Below are positions 9,297-17,401 of a stretch of DNA of 36,970 nucleotides, in pieces. The translations under genes were made by a program, and so were the position numbers. The stretch comes from JBBQXK01 sp038251625 (GTDB lineage Bacteria > Pseudomonadota > Alphaproteobacteria > Rhodobacterales > Rhodobacteraceae): NCBI GenBank assembly GCA_038251625.1, contig JBBSBE010000023.1, positions 1 to 36,970 of the forward strand, written 5' to 3'. The first letter of the stretch is position 1. The number at the start of each line of letters is the position of its first letter. The notes below the pieces were generated by a model that was not told the origin of the DNA, did not search any database, and worked only from the letters and a program-made list of their open reading frames with translations.

Positions 9297-10754
9297 TTAG
9301 CCCGCACGTTTTGCGTGGAGCGGGGGCCGTCTGCCCGCCCACGGGGCAGCTTGCTCCAATTCCGCGCAAAGCGCGATCAGGGTTTCGTCGTCGCCAAAGC
9401 GGGCCGCGAGATGGATACCGATGGGCAAACCGTCGGCAGTTTGCCCCAGGGGGATCGACGCCGCAGGCTGGCCGCTGGCATTGAAGACGGCGCAGAAAGG
9501 GGAATAGGCGAAAACGCCGCCCGGTCCGATCCGGAAATTGACGTAATCCTCGGTCGTATGGGCGAAACGCCCAACGGCGGCGGGTGGCTCTGCAAGGGTG
9601 GCGGACAGGATGATGTCGGGTCCGGTGGCGCCGTCGGGATCGAACACGGCGGCCATCTGCCGCCCGAAATCATGGATGTCACCCACTGCTTCCAGATAGC
9701 GGGTGGGGTGCAGCGTTTCGGCGTGGGCCATCGCGCCGCGCGATACACCCTCGGCATCCTCGGGCCCGATGGGCCGCCCCCGCCGGGCCGCCGCATTGCG
9801 CAGCGACAGCGCGCTGCCCACAGCCACGATATCCGTCCAGGCCCGCATCATGCCGGTGACATCGGCGTTCGGTTGTCCGGGTTCCACCTGATGGCCAAGG
9901 TCTTCCAGAAGGCGCGCTGTGGCCAGAACGGCGGCACGCACCTCCGGATGGATGGCATCGCCGGTGAAGGTGGTATCGCAAAGCATGACGCGCAGGCGCC
10001 GGGGCGGACGGCTGATCGCATCGGCGTGGCTGCGCCGCAAAGGCGGCGCCCAATAGGGCGCGCCGGGATCGGCACCCGCGCAGGCATCAAGCATGCTGGC
10101 CGTGTCGCGGACAGACCGCGTCAGGAAACCGTCGATCGCCATGCCCGCCCAGCCTTCGCCCGCGTAAGGCCCGTCGGGCAGACGGGCGCGGGTGGGCTTC
10201 ATCCCGAAAAGCCCGCATGAGGCCGCCGGAATGCGCACCGAACCGCCGCCGTCCGACCCATGGGCCATGGGCACGATTCCCGCGGCGACCGCCGCGCCCG
10301 CGCCACCCGACGATCCGCCGGAGGTGCGCGACAGATCCCACGGGTTGCGCGTGGGGCCGCCGTAGACCGCGCTTTCGGTGGCGGGGCCGATCCCCCCCTC
10401 GGGGCTGGTGGTGCGCCCGAAGGTGACTACACCCGTGGCGTGCATCCGATCAAAGATCGCCGAGTTCCGCCGGTAGCGCGTGTTGGCGAACGCGCGAGAT
10501 CCGTTGTGCGAGGGAAAATCGACCGCTTCTGCGCCAAGGTCCTTCAGCAGGAACGGCACGCCCCGGAACGGCCCGCGCGGCAGCCCCTCATCAATGGTGC
10601 GGCGCGCGACCGCTTCCTGGATCAGCACCACGGCATTCAGGGCAGGGTTGAGCCGCGCCGTGGCGGCAAGGGCGGCATCGAGCAGTTCGGTGGGCGTCAC
10701 CTCGCCTGCGGCGACGGCCCGGGCGGTGGCTGTGGCATCGGGAAATAGGGTCAT
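9297..10754 (-). CDS. amidase (amidase-signature family), second copy
   Basis: This 485-residue amidase-signature hydrolase differs from the one at 3896-5317. K71 (FLLKDLG), cis-Ser S148 (SGGSSGG) and nucleophile S172 (GSDGGGSVRIPA) form the catalytic set; the last motif is closer to the family consensus here than in the other copy. It ends with the same WAGRRPPL signature. The ATG at 10754 is the first credible start. It lies 40 bp downstream of the hybrid kinase and 50 bp upstream of the ABC ATPase, so the importer genes are bracketed by two amidases. The two proteins look only distantly related, so different substrates are more likely than a recent duplication. Confidence 0.9.
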   Translation of the reverse strand: MTLFPDATATARAVAAGEVTPTELLDAALAATARLNPALNAVVLIQEAVARRTIDEGLPRGPFRGVPFLLKDLGAEAVDFPSHNGSRAFANTRYRRNSAIFDRMHATGVVTFGRTTSPEGGIGPATESAVYGGPTRNPWDLSRTSGGSSGGAGAAVAAGIVPMAHGSDGGGSVRIPAASCGLFGMKPTRARLPDGPYAGEGWAGMAIDGFLTRSVRDTASMLDACAGADPGAPYWAPPLRRSHADAISRPPRRLRVMLCDTTFTGDAIHPEVRAAVLATARLLEDLGHQVEPGQPNADVTGMMRAWTDIVAVGSALSLRNAAARRGRPIGPEDAEGVSRGAMAHAETLHPTRYLEAVGDIHDFGRQMAAVFDPDGATGPDIILSATLAEPPAAVGRFAHTTEDYVNFRIGPGGVFAYSPFCAVFNASGQPAASIPLGQTADGLPIGIHLAARFGDDETLIALCAELEQAAPWAGRRPPLHAKRAG

Positions 10755-10794
10755 GGATGGGTTCCGGTCAGGTCAGGCAAAAAGACAGGCCCGG

Positions 10795-12675
10795 TCACAT
10801 GGCGCGCGTTTGCTTGCGCGGATCGGGCAACGCAGATGCGGTACACTGGCCCGGTGGCTGCGTGGCGTCCAGCGGGGATCGTGCGTGCAGCACGCGGGCA
10901 AGTTCGGCGTGCAACAGCTCTGGGCTCAGCGGTTTCGGCAGAAACCCGTCAATTCCGGCGGCCGTCAGGTGCTGCCGCTTGCCCGGTTCGGAATCGGCGG
11001 TCAGCGCAATCACCGGCACTGCCCCCGCAGCCCCCGGCAGGGCGCGAAGTGCTGCCAGTGTCGCCAGCCCATCGAGCCCCGGCATGTGCAGGTCCAAAAG
11101 CACGGCATCCGCCCCGGACCCCGCCATCTGTGCCAGCGCCGCTTCGCCATCTGCGGCCTCCAGCGGCTCTGCGCCGGCAAGACGCAGATAGCTTGCCGCG
11201 ACGATCCGGTTGGTGGCCACATCGTCGACCACGAGCACGCGCCGCCCGTCCAATCGGTGCAGCGGAACGGGGACGGCCACGTTTTCGGTGCCCGCGTCCG
11301 CCGGATGAAGCGCGATGCAGAGCCGGAACCGCGCCCCGCGTTCGGCGGGATCGAGCGTGGCGTCCCCGCCCATCTGGCGCGCCAAAACGCGGGTGATCGA
11401 AAGGCCGAGGCCGTGGCTGCGCCCTCTGCCCTCGGCATCCGGGGAAAGCCGCCCGAACGGCTCAAACGCCTGATCGGCATCCGACGGGGGGATGCCGGGG
11501 CCATCATCCTCGACAATGATCTCGAGGATTGGCGTGTCGCCTGGGCCCGACGCGCACCGCGCGCTCAGGCGGATCGGCGCCCCGTTGCCGTGCTTCAGCG
11601 CGTTCGACAACAGGTTCGACAGACATTGCCGCAGCCGCTGGGCATCAAAGACCGCCGTTGCGTCAAGGCCGGGGTCGAGCACCAGGCTCAGATTCACCCC
11701 GTTTCGCTCGATCGCCGGGGCAAAAAGGCCCGCCGTCCGCGCGATCTCGTCCCGCGGGCAGGCGGCGGTGGGGCGGATCGGCAACCGCCCTTCGCGCGCC
11801 GCCGAAAGATCGAGGATATCGTCAAGCAGGGTCGTCAGCCCGTCAGCGCTGGCAACCAGCAGGTCCAACCGCTCGACGGCGCCGGGGTCGGCGGTGTTGC
11901 GCCGCTCCGCATGTGCCATGCCGACGATCCCGTTCAGCGGGGTGCGAAGTTCGTGGCTGATCGTGGCCAGAAGTCTGTCTTTGGCCGCGTTTGCCTCCAT
12001 CGCCGCACGCCGCCCTGCGGCTGTTTCGCGGTGCAGCCGGTTCGTCGACAGCATGGCCTCGACGCAATATCCCAGACCGGCCAGCGCGCAGAGCGTCGTG
12101 CCGACGAAACCCTGCCAATTGCCGGTGTTCATCCAGAAGACCGAGTTCGATGTCAGGATCACGATTGCCAGCGCCAGAAACCCTGCCAGGCCCTGCGGCA
12201 GATGGATCGACCGCACGGTCGCCACGTGCATCATCGCCCCAGCGGCAAGGCCGACAGCCAGCGCTTTCGAGAATGGATCGTCCACGTGCCAGATCAGCGC
12301 GGCGGGCATCGAAAAGCACGCCTCGATCACGAAGGTCGCAACAACGGCCACCTGTCGCCGCCAGCGGTACCGCACCATCGCGCCGATGTCGGTGAACAGA
12401 CGATGGATGATCGTCTCGCCGATCAGATTGGTCAGCGCGACCGCAATCACGAAGACGGCGGGCAGATAGATCGAGGCCATCACGTAGCCAAAGGCGGTCG
12501 CGATCAGGCGGACCGGCATGTCGGCGCGCAAGATGCGGAACTGCCGCTCAAGCTCGTCGCGCAATTGGGTGGGCACGGGCGTGGCCGTCGGCTGGGGGGG
12601 CATGACTACCGCGTTGTTGCGTGGGCGCAGTCGAGCGTCGGGGTGGGGCGGCGTCAAGCCTTTTTGCACGATCAC
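10795..12675 (-). CDS. membrane-bound hybrid histidine kinase with C-terminal receiver
   Basis: This 626-residue sensor protein has no recognised periplasmic or PAS sensor. About five membrane helices lie between residues 55 and 205. The HisKA phospho-acceptor is H241 in ATISHELRTPLNG. HATPase boxes follow: N box NLLSNALKHG near 354-363, G1 EDDGPGIP near 389-396, and G2 SHGLGLSI near 420-427. A receiver domain occupies roughly 478-595 with acidic pair D484/D485, phospho-acceptor D528 (LLDLHMPG) and K581. No DNA-binding output domain or separate response regulator is adjacent, so output must go through a phosphotransfer protein or an unlinked regulator. The GTG at 12675 overlaps the upstream small-protein gene by 4 bp (GTGA). 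An ATG at 12603 is the alternative start. Confidence 0.9.
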   Translation of the reverse strand: MIVQKGLTPPHPDARLRPRNNAVVMPPQPTATPVPTQLRDELERQFRILRADMPVRLIATAFGYVMASIYLPAVFVIAVALTNLIGETIIHRLFTDIGAMVRYRWRRQVAVVATFVIEACFSMPAALIWHVDDPFSKALAVGLAAGAMMHVATVRSIHLPQGLAGFLALAIVILTSNSVFWMNTGNWQGFVGTTLCALAGLGYCVEAMLSTNRLHRETAAGRRAAMEANAAKDRLLATISHELRTPLNGIVGMAHAERRNTADPGAVERLDLLVASADGLTTLLDDILDLSAAREGRLPIRPTAACPRDEIARTAGLFAPAIERNGVNLSLVLDPGLDATAVFDAQRLRQCLSNLLSNALKHGNGAPIRLSARCASGPGDTPILEIIVEDDGPGIPPSDADQAFEPFGRLSPDAEGRGRSHGLGLSITRVLARQMGGDATLDPAERGARFRLCIALHPADAGTENVAVPVPLHRLDGRRVLVVDDVATNRIVAASYLRLAGAEPLEAADGEAALAQMAGSGADAVLLDLHMPGLDGLATLAALRALPGAAGAVPVIALTADSEPGKRQHLTAAGIDGFLPKPLSPELLHAELARVLHARSPLDATQPPGQCTASALPDPRKQTRAM

Positions 12676-13004
12676 GGTGAACCGGTCAGGATTGGCACGC
12701 GCTGGCGGAGTCTGCCGTCGGGGGCAAAGATCAGGATGGATGCGGCCCCGGTGGTGTCTGTCGCCACCACGGCCGTCCAGCCCGTGCCGAACGTCACCGC
12801 GCCCGGTGTCAGGCCGTCAGGCATTTTCACCGATGCCGGCAACGCCGGCGCCGCCGCGCGCGCCATCACTTGCGGGATGCGGGTGACAAGGACCGCAACC
12901 ACCGTTATGACGCCGACGATCATGGTCAGCGTCAGCAAAATCACCAGCCATTTGAGAAACCGCAACGACGGCGGCATCGCCTCGGGTTCGGGGGTCTGAT
13001 CCAT
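12672..13004 (-). CDS. small single-pass membrane protein (possibly DUF6476)
   Basis: This 110-residue protein has a proline/glutamate-rich cytoplasmic N-terminus and one strong membrane helix (WLVILLTLTMIVGVITVVAVLVTR, near residues 18-41). A soluble C-terminal part with alternating hydrophobic residues follows, ending IFAPDGRLRQRVPI, which resembles a short beta-sheet domain. I recall such proteins as conserved beside rluD in Rhodobacteraceae (family DUF6476), but cannot verify this. The ATG at 13004 follows AAAGGGG eight bases upstream. Its start codon shares two bases with the divergent rluD start. Its 4 bp overlap with the kinase gene suggests joint expression and perhaps a physical link to the kinase. 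Confidence 0.75.
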   Translation of the reverse strand: MDQTPEPEAMPPSLRFLKWLVILLTLTMIVGVITVVAVLVTRIPQVMARAAAPALPASVKMPDGLTPGAVTFGTGWTAVVATDTTGAASILIFAPDGRLRQRVPILTGSP

Positions 13005-14049
13005 GGCGATGCCCCTTTCTGAAGGCGACGACGACGAGGCGCCCGATGTGCTGCGGCTGGTGATCGGTGCCCAACCGCCTGCCCGTCTTGATAAGGCGCT
13101 GGCGCGCGACGTGCCAGAGGAATGGGCGCTGTCACGCTCTCGCCTTGCCCGGCTGATCGCGGAAGGGGCGGTCAGCCGCGATGGCGCGGCGGTCACCGAT
13201 GCCAAGGCACGGGTGGTCGAAGGCGACGCGTTCGAGATCCGCATTGCCGCGCCGCAAGAGGCCGAGGCGCAGCCCGAGGCGATCCCGCTGGTGGTGGTCT
13301 ATGAGGATGCCGATCTGATCGTGATCGACAAGCCCGCCGGGATGGTCGTGCACCCTGCACCCGGGCAATGGTCGGGCACGCTGGTGAACGCGCTTCTGCA
13401 TCACTGTGGCGACAGCCTGTCCGGCATCGGTGGGGCGCGGCGGCCCGGCATCGTGCACCGGATCGACAAGGAAACCTCGGGTCTGCTGGTGGTCGCAAAG
13501 ACCGACCGTACGCATCAGGGACTTGCCGCACAATTCGCGGCCCATACCGTGACGCGGCGCTATCTGGCGATGGTCTATGGCGCCCCCGAGGCCGCCGATC
13601 CGCGCCTGCGCGGCCTGCGCGGCGTCAGTTTCGAGGCGCAGGCGGTGCTGCGCATCGCCACGCATATCGACCGCCACCGCAGCGACCGCCAGCGTCAGGC
13701 CGTGGCGTGGGACCACGGGCGACACGCCGTCACACGCGCGCGGGTGGTCGAGCGGTTCGGGGGCGCGTCGCTGATCGAATGCTGGCTGGAAACCGGGCGC
13801 ACGCATCAGATCCGGGTACACATGGCCTATGCGGGCCATGCGCTGATCGGCGATCCGGTCTATGGAGGGCACCGCCGCCTGTCGCCCCAGGCACCGGGGG
13901 CCGCCGCCGCGCAGGCCTTCCCCCGGCAGGCGCTTCACGCGGCCAGCCTTGGGTTCGTGCACCCCGTCAGCGGCGAAACCCTGCAATTCGCCGCCCCCCT
14001 GCCACCCGATTTCGCCGCCTTGCTTGAAACATTCCGGGCGGCTGGCTGA
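13003..14049 (+). CDS. rluD: RluA/RluD-family 23S rRNA pseudouridine synthase
   Basis: This 348-residue enzyme isomerises uridines in 23S rRNA. An N-terminal S4 RNA-binding domain (about residues 28-80) precedes the catalytic domain. The nucleophile is D155 in the family motif HRIDKETSG, and RTHQIRVHMAYAGHALIGDPVYG is the conserved active-site segment. Length and domain order fit RluD better than the shorter RluA or RluC types, although the exact target uridines cannot be assigned by eye. The start could be 13003 or the in-frame ATG at 13009; neither has a strong ribosome binding site, and no promoter room exists outside the divergent coding region. Confidence 0.88.
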   Translation: MAMPLSEGDDDEAPDVLRLVIGAQPPARLDKALARDVPEEWALSRSRLARLIAEGAVSRDGAAVTDAKARVVEGDAFEIRIAAPQEAEAQPEAIPLVVVYEDADLIVIDKPAGMVVHPAPGQWSGTLVNALLHHCGDSLSGIGGARRPGIVHRIDKETSGLLVVAKTDRTHQGLAAQFAAHTVTRRYLAMVYGAPEAADPRLRGLRGVSFEAQAVLRIATHIDRHRSDRQRQAVAWDHGRHAVTRARVVERFGGASLIECWLETGRTHQIRVHMAYAGHALIGDPVYGGHRRLSPQAPGAAAAQAFPRQALHAASLGFVHPVSGETLQFAAPLPPDFAALLETFRAAG

Positions 14050-14137
14050 CAGTCGCGTGAGTCGCCCGCATTGGCCATGGCGGCGCGACAGAAGTGGGAT
14101 CATCATTCGTTCATGTTGATGTGGCAGGCTCGGCTTC

Positions 14138-14166
14138 TTGCACAAACCGCCACGAAGGCATAAATC
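14138..14166 (+). promoter_or_regulatory. candidate rpoH promoter
   Basis: TTGCAC at 14138-14143 is spaced 17 bp from TAAATC at 14161-14166. The same stretch also reads CTTG followed by CATAAAT, close to the alphaproteobacterial heat-shock promoter form. Sigma-70 use or RpoH autoregulation are both possible. The start codon lies about 45 bp downstream. Confidence 0.4.
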
Positions 14167-14211
14167 AGCCGACCGGGAATTCCGACCCGGCCCGGCAGGA
14201 GGACGTTCGTG

Positions 14212-15108
14212 ATGAGCACATATACCAACCTTCCCGCACCAAGCCCCGAACAGGGCCTGAACCGCTACATGCAGGAGATCCGCAAGTTTCCGCTGCTGGA
14301 GCCGGAAGAGGAATACATGCTGGCCAAGCGCTGGGTGGACCATCAGGATACTGCCGCCGCGCACCGGATGGTCACCTCTCACCTGCGTCTGGCCGCCAAG
14401 ATCGCCATGGGTTATCGCGGCTACGGTCTGCCGCAGGCCGAGGTCATTTCCGAGGCGAATGTGGGCCTGATGCAGGCCGTCAAACGCTTTGACCCGGAAA
14501 AAGGCTTTCGCTTGGCCACCTATGCGATGTGGTGGATCCGCGCCAGCATTCAGGAATACATCCTGCGGTCGTGGAGCCTGGTGAAACTGGGCACCACCAG
14601 CGCGCAGAAAAAGCTGTTCTTCAACCTGCGCAAGGCCAAGGCCAAGGTCGGCGCGCTGGAAGAGGGTGACCTGCGCCCTGAAAACGTGCGCCAGATCGCC
14701 CATGACCTGAGCGTGACCGAGGACGAGGTGGTGGACATGAACCGCCGTTTGTCCGGTGGTGATGCCTCGCTGAACGCCATGGTCGGCAACGACGGCGATG
14801 GCGGCACGCAATGGCAGGACTGGCTGGAAGACGAAGACAGCGATCAGGCCGGTGCCTATGCCGAGAAGGACGAGCTTGAGGCGCGGCGCGAGTTGCTGAT
14901 CGCGGCCATGGCCGTGCTGAACGACCGCGAGAAGGATATCCTTGTCCAGCGCCGGCTGTCCGAAACGCCCGTCACGCTGGAGGAACTGTCGGAAAGCTAC
15001 GGCGTCAGCCGTGAGCGGATTCGTCAGATCGAGGTGCGCGCCTTCGAAAAGCTGCAGGAAAAGATGCGCGAACTGGCGCGCGGCAAAGGCATGGCCATTC
15101 CCGCCTGA
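14212..15108 (+). CDS. rpoH: RNA polymerase sigma-32 factor RpoH
   Basis: This 298-residue heat-shock sigma factor directs RNA polymerase to stress promoters. Region 2 is intact (region 2.4 around LATYAMWWIRASIQEYILRS, residues 101-120). The diagnostic RpoH box QKKLFFNLR lies at 132-140. Region 4 ends with the helix-turn-helix VSRERIRQIEVRAFEKL. The ATG at 14212 is placed nine bases after AGGAGG (14197-14202); a GTG three bases earlier is the alternative. Rhodobacteraceae usually carry two RpoH proteins. The linkage to rluD suggests the heat-shock RpoHI rather than the photo-oxidative RpoHII, but the sequence alone does not settle this. Confidence 0.95.
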   Translation: MSTYTNLPAPSPEQGLNRYMQEIRKFPLLEPEEEYMLAKRWVDHQDTAAAHRMVTSHLRLAAKIAMGYRGYGLPQAEVISEANVGLMQAVKRFDPEKGFRLATYAMWWIRASIQEYILRSWSLVKLGTTSAQKKLFFNLRKAKAKVGALEEGDLRPENVRQIAHDLSVTEDEVVDMNRRLSGGDASLNAMVGNDGDGGTQWQDWLEDEDSDQAGAYAEKDELEARRELLIAAMAVLNDREKDILVQRRLSETPVTLEELSESYGVSRERIRQIEVRAFEKLQEKMRELARGKGMAIPA

Positions 15109-15133
15109 GGCCCGGAAAGTGGGATACGAGATT

Positions 15134-15157
15134 GGCAAGCGGGCGCATCCGCTTGCC
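15134..15157 (+). terminator. hairpin after rpoH
   Basis: GGCAAGCGG and CCGCTTGCC form a perfect 9 bp stem with a 6-base loop, 25 bp after the rpoH stop. There is no T tract directly after it, so it may stabilise the mRNA end or assist Rho rather than act alone. A seven-T run lies farther on, near 15234-15240. Confidence 0.55.
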
Positions 15158-15320
15158 GTTCCGGCGCTGGCCCCAGCCGGGGTGATGCCCGCCAAATCCG
15201 GTTCTGGCAAATGCTGCGCATGATTGGCTTTCCGTTTTTTTGGCCTTTGGGCCCGCCTGCACCTTCACCGACGCCGCGCCCTGACGTAGCCTTGCCCTCG
15301 AATGGGCAGGAGGGCGGGCA

Positions 15321-16304
15321 ATGAAAGCAGTCAAATGGGGAATACTCGGCGCGGCGAAATTCGCGCGCGAGCAGATGGCGCCAGCGATCCATGCGGCACA
15401 CGGGGCAGAGCTTTACGCGCTTGCCACATCCGACCCGGCAAAGGCCGTGGGCTTTCAGGCTTTTGCGCCTGGCATGCGGCTGCACCTCACCTATGACGCG
15501 CTGCTTGCCGACCCCGAGGTGGAGGCGGTCTATATCCCGCTGCCGAACCATCTGCATGTGGAATGGACGCTGAAGGCGCTGGCGGCGGGCAAGCATGTGC
15601 TGTGCGAAAAGCCCATCGCGATGCAGGCAATCGAGATTGACCGGCTGATTGCGGCGCGGGATGCAAGCGGGCTCTTGGCGGCCGAGGCCTTCATGATCGT
15701 TCATCACCCGCAGTGGCGCCGCGCGAAGGCGCTGCTGGAAGACGGGGCGATCGGGCGGCTGGAGAATGTGGACGGCGCCTTCAGCTACGACAACCGCACC
15801 GAGCCCGGCAATATCCGCAACCGCCCCGAAACGGGCGGCGGTGGCATTCGCGATATCGGCGTCTACACCTACGGGTCCGCCCGATTCATGACCGGGGCAG
15901 AGCCGGTGGAGATCGCGGCGCGGGCGCGGCTTGAAAACGGTGTCGATACTTTCGCGCAGGTGACAGGGCGGTTTGCGGGCAACGGGCACGATTTCACCTA
16001 CGCCGCGATGACGTCGATGCGGCTCTTTCCGCGGCAAGAGATGGTCTTTCAGGGCGAGCACGGCATGATCCGGCTGACCGCGCCGTTCAATGCTGGCGTC
16101 TTCGGCGAGGCACAGGTGGAATTGCACCGTCCCGGCCTTTCAGTGACGGTCGAGCGATTCCCCGGCGTCAGCCATTACCGACTGCAGGTCGAAGCTTTCG
16201 GGAAAAGCCTGCGGGAAGGCGTGCCCTATGCCTGCCCACTGGAATTCAGTCGCGGCACGCAAGAGATGATCGACCGGGTTTTTGCAGCCGTTGCGGCGGG
16301 TTAG
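15321..16304 (+). CDS. Gfo/Idh/MocA family NAD(P)-dependent oxidoreductase
   Basis: This 327-residue dehydrogenase is of the glucose-fructose oxidoreductase / inositol dehydrogenase / MocA superfamily. Such enzymes act on sugars, polyols or dihydrodiols. The nucleotide-binding start is VKWGILGAAKFA (residues 4-15), and the family EKP motif is at 96-98 (LCEKPIAMQ). The second domain contains GGGGIRDIGVYTYGSARF, the region holding the catalytic His or Asp in relatives; here the usual DxGxH pattern reads DIGVY, so the general acid may be the Tyr. The ATG at 15321 follows AGGAGGG. It stands alone between rpoH and the B12 protein, and the substrate cannot be assigned. Confidence 0.88.
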   Translation: MKAVKWGILGAAKFAREQMAPAIHAAHGAELYALATSDPAKAVGFQAFAPGMRLHLTYDALLADPEVEAVYIPLPNHLHVEWTLKALAAGKHVLCEKPIAMQAIEIDRLIAARDASGLLAAEAFMIVHHPQWRRAKALLEDGAIGRLENVDGAFSYDNRTEPGNIRNRPETGGGGIRDIGVYTYGSARFMTGAEPVEIAARARLENGVDTFAQVTGRFAGNGHDFTYAAMTSMRLFPRQEMVFQGEHGMIRLTAPFNAGVFGEAQVELHRPGLSVTVERFPGVSHYRLQVEAFGKSLREGVPYACPLEFSRGTQEMIDRVFAAVAAG

Positions 16305-16320
16305 CCGCATGAAACGACCA

Positions 16321-16341
16321 TGCACTGCATGCCGTCGTGCA
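16321..16341 (+). terminator. weak inverted repeat after the Gfo/Idh gene
   Basis: TGCAC and GTGCA face each other across 11 bases, starting 17 bp after the oxidoreductase stop. The stem is short and no T run follows, so it is only a possible transcript end or binding site. Confidence 0.2.
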
Positions 16342-16358
16342 CCGATTTTGCATGAAAG

Positions 16359-16376
16359 TGTCAACCAGACTAGACA
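16359..16376. promoter_or_regulatory. PpsR/CrtJ-type operator, distal site
   Basis: TGTC-N10-GACA is an exact match to the PpsR/CrtJ consensus TGT-N12-ACA in its extended form. It lies 63 bp, six helical turns, upstream of a second exact site. Confidence 0.65.
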
Positions 16377-16421
16377 CAAAGCACCTGTTTCGGGGGGTGA
16401 AATCATCTCTTCTGCAGGGAA

Positions 16422-16439
16422 TGTCAGACTTGAGTGACA
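16422..16439. promoter_or_regulatory. PpsR/CrtJ-type operator, promoter-proximal site
   Basis: This is a second exact TGTC-N10-GACA palindrome. It overlaps the candidate -35 element TTGAGT at 16430-16435, the position expected for direct repression of the AerR/PpaA-like gene. Confidence 0.68.
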
Positions 16440-16457
16440 GAAAACCTCTGCTAGGAT
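16430..16457 (+). promoter_or_regulatory. candidate promoter of the AerR/PpaA-like gene
   Basis: TTGAGT (16430-16435), a 16 bp spacer, then TAGGAT (16452-16457) form a plausible sigma-70 promoter. The -35 is inside the proximal PpsR-type palindrome. Transcription would begin near 16464, leaving a leader of roughly 90 bases. Confidence 0.45.
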
Positions 16458-16552
16458 GAAAAAGCGGGCGGCGGGGGAATCATCGGCGGCGGGTATGTCC
16501 CGACGCACGGGAGCTTCGCTTTGACCCCACCGGACGCGAAGGCAGGCACGCC

Positions 16553-17401
16553 ATGGATAGCAGCGGAAGACCCCCAGTCATGATTGACGCGCAGGCTTTT
16601 GAACGCGCCAAAGGCGTGTTTGGGGCTGCGAAACTGCCCGCCGATGCGGTGCAGGCGTTGGCGACCGAAGTGTTGTCTCGTCTTTCGCAGCGTGTTGTGA
16701 CGCCGCAATCGCCGGCGGGCGATGCACAAGAGAGTGAAGAATTCGAAACGCGCATTGAGGCGCTGGCGCAAGCGCTGCTCAGCGTCGATGACGACGCAGC
16801 GACCAACATCGTGATGGAAGCCCACGCAAGGGGTGCAAGCGTCGAGATGCTCTATCTCGGTTATCTTGCGGAAGCGGCGCGGCGTCTGGGTGTGTGGTGG
16901 GATGAAGACCGGGTCAGTTCGGTCGAGGTGGTGATCGGGGCAGGGCGCATCTATGCGATGATGCGCGGACTGCGCCGCCTGTTCGGCCGCGGTCCGTCGC
17001 GTGGGCAACGCTATCGTGCGGCTTTCGCCTCGGTTCCCGGTGAGACGCATCTTCTGGGCGTGGCGATGGCCGCCGACCTTCTGACGATGCACGGTTGGGA
17101 AATCGATCTGCGCGCCGGGCTTGACCACGATACGCTTGTGCAGGACCTGGGGCACGACAGTTACCCCATCATCGGGCTGTCGGCCTCCAACAGCCGGATG
17201 CTGTTCCCGCTTGCGCGCCTGATCGTGGCGTTGCGCGTCTCGAACCCCGGTGCATGGATCCTTGTCTGCGGCGGGATCACGGCGATCGAGCCTGATGTGG
17301 CGCATCTGGTGGATGCTGACGCATCCGCCCCCGACCTTGCCAGCGCCGAGGCGGCGATGGATGAATACCTGTCCGTCATGCAGGGTCAGGCGCGCGGCTG
17401 A
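16553..17401 (+). CDS. cobalamin-binding AerR/PpaA-like regulator
   Basis: This 282-residue protein has a helical N-terminal half and a C-terminal B12-binding Rossmann domain. The segment RRLGVWWDEDRVSSVEVVIGAGRIYAMMRGLR (about 110-141) resembles the helical cap of light and redox B12 sensors. The cobalamin motif is ETHLLG with ligand H166, then the S210 region (GLSASNS) and the G240-G241 pair, close to the classical DxHxxG...SxL...GG spacing. No DNA-binding domain is visible. This composition matches AerR/PpaA, which bind B12 and modulate the photosynthesis repressor CrtJ/PpsR. The two PpsR-type operators in its promoter support that identity. No ppsR or pigment gene lies nearby. The ATG at 16553 is used. 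The last 16 bp overlap the convergent gene. Confidence 0.72.
   Translation: MDSSGRPPVMIDAQAFERAKGVFGAAKLPADAVQALATEVLSRLSQRVVTPQSPAGDAQESEEFETRIEALAQALLSVDDDAATNIVMEAHARGASVEMLYLGYLAEAARRLGVWWDEDRVSSVEVVIGAGRIYAMMRGLRRLFGRGPSRGQRYRAAFASVPGETHLLGVAMAADLLTMHGWEIDLRAGLDHDTLVQDLGHDSYPIIGLSASNSRMLFPLARLIVALRVSNPGAWILVCGGITAIEPDVAHLVDADASAPDLASAEAAMDEYLSVMQGQARG

Noticed and set aside
9322..9340. 19-base exact match between the amidase 3' end and the hairpin at 23328-23346
   Set aside because: In the amidase it encodes the family's normal GRRPPL ending; the second site is explained as the hairpin of repeat copy D. A decayed amidase tail at 23328 was considered, but the surrounding frames give no further similarity.
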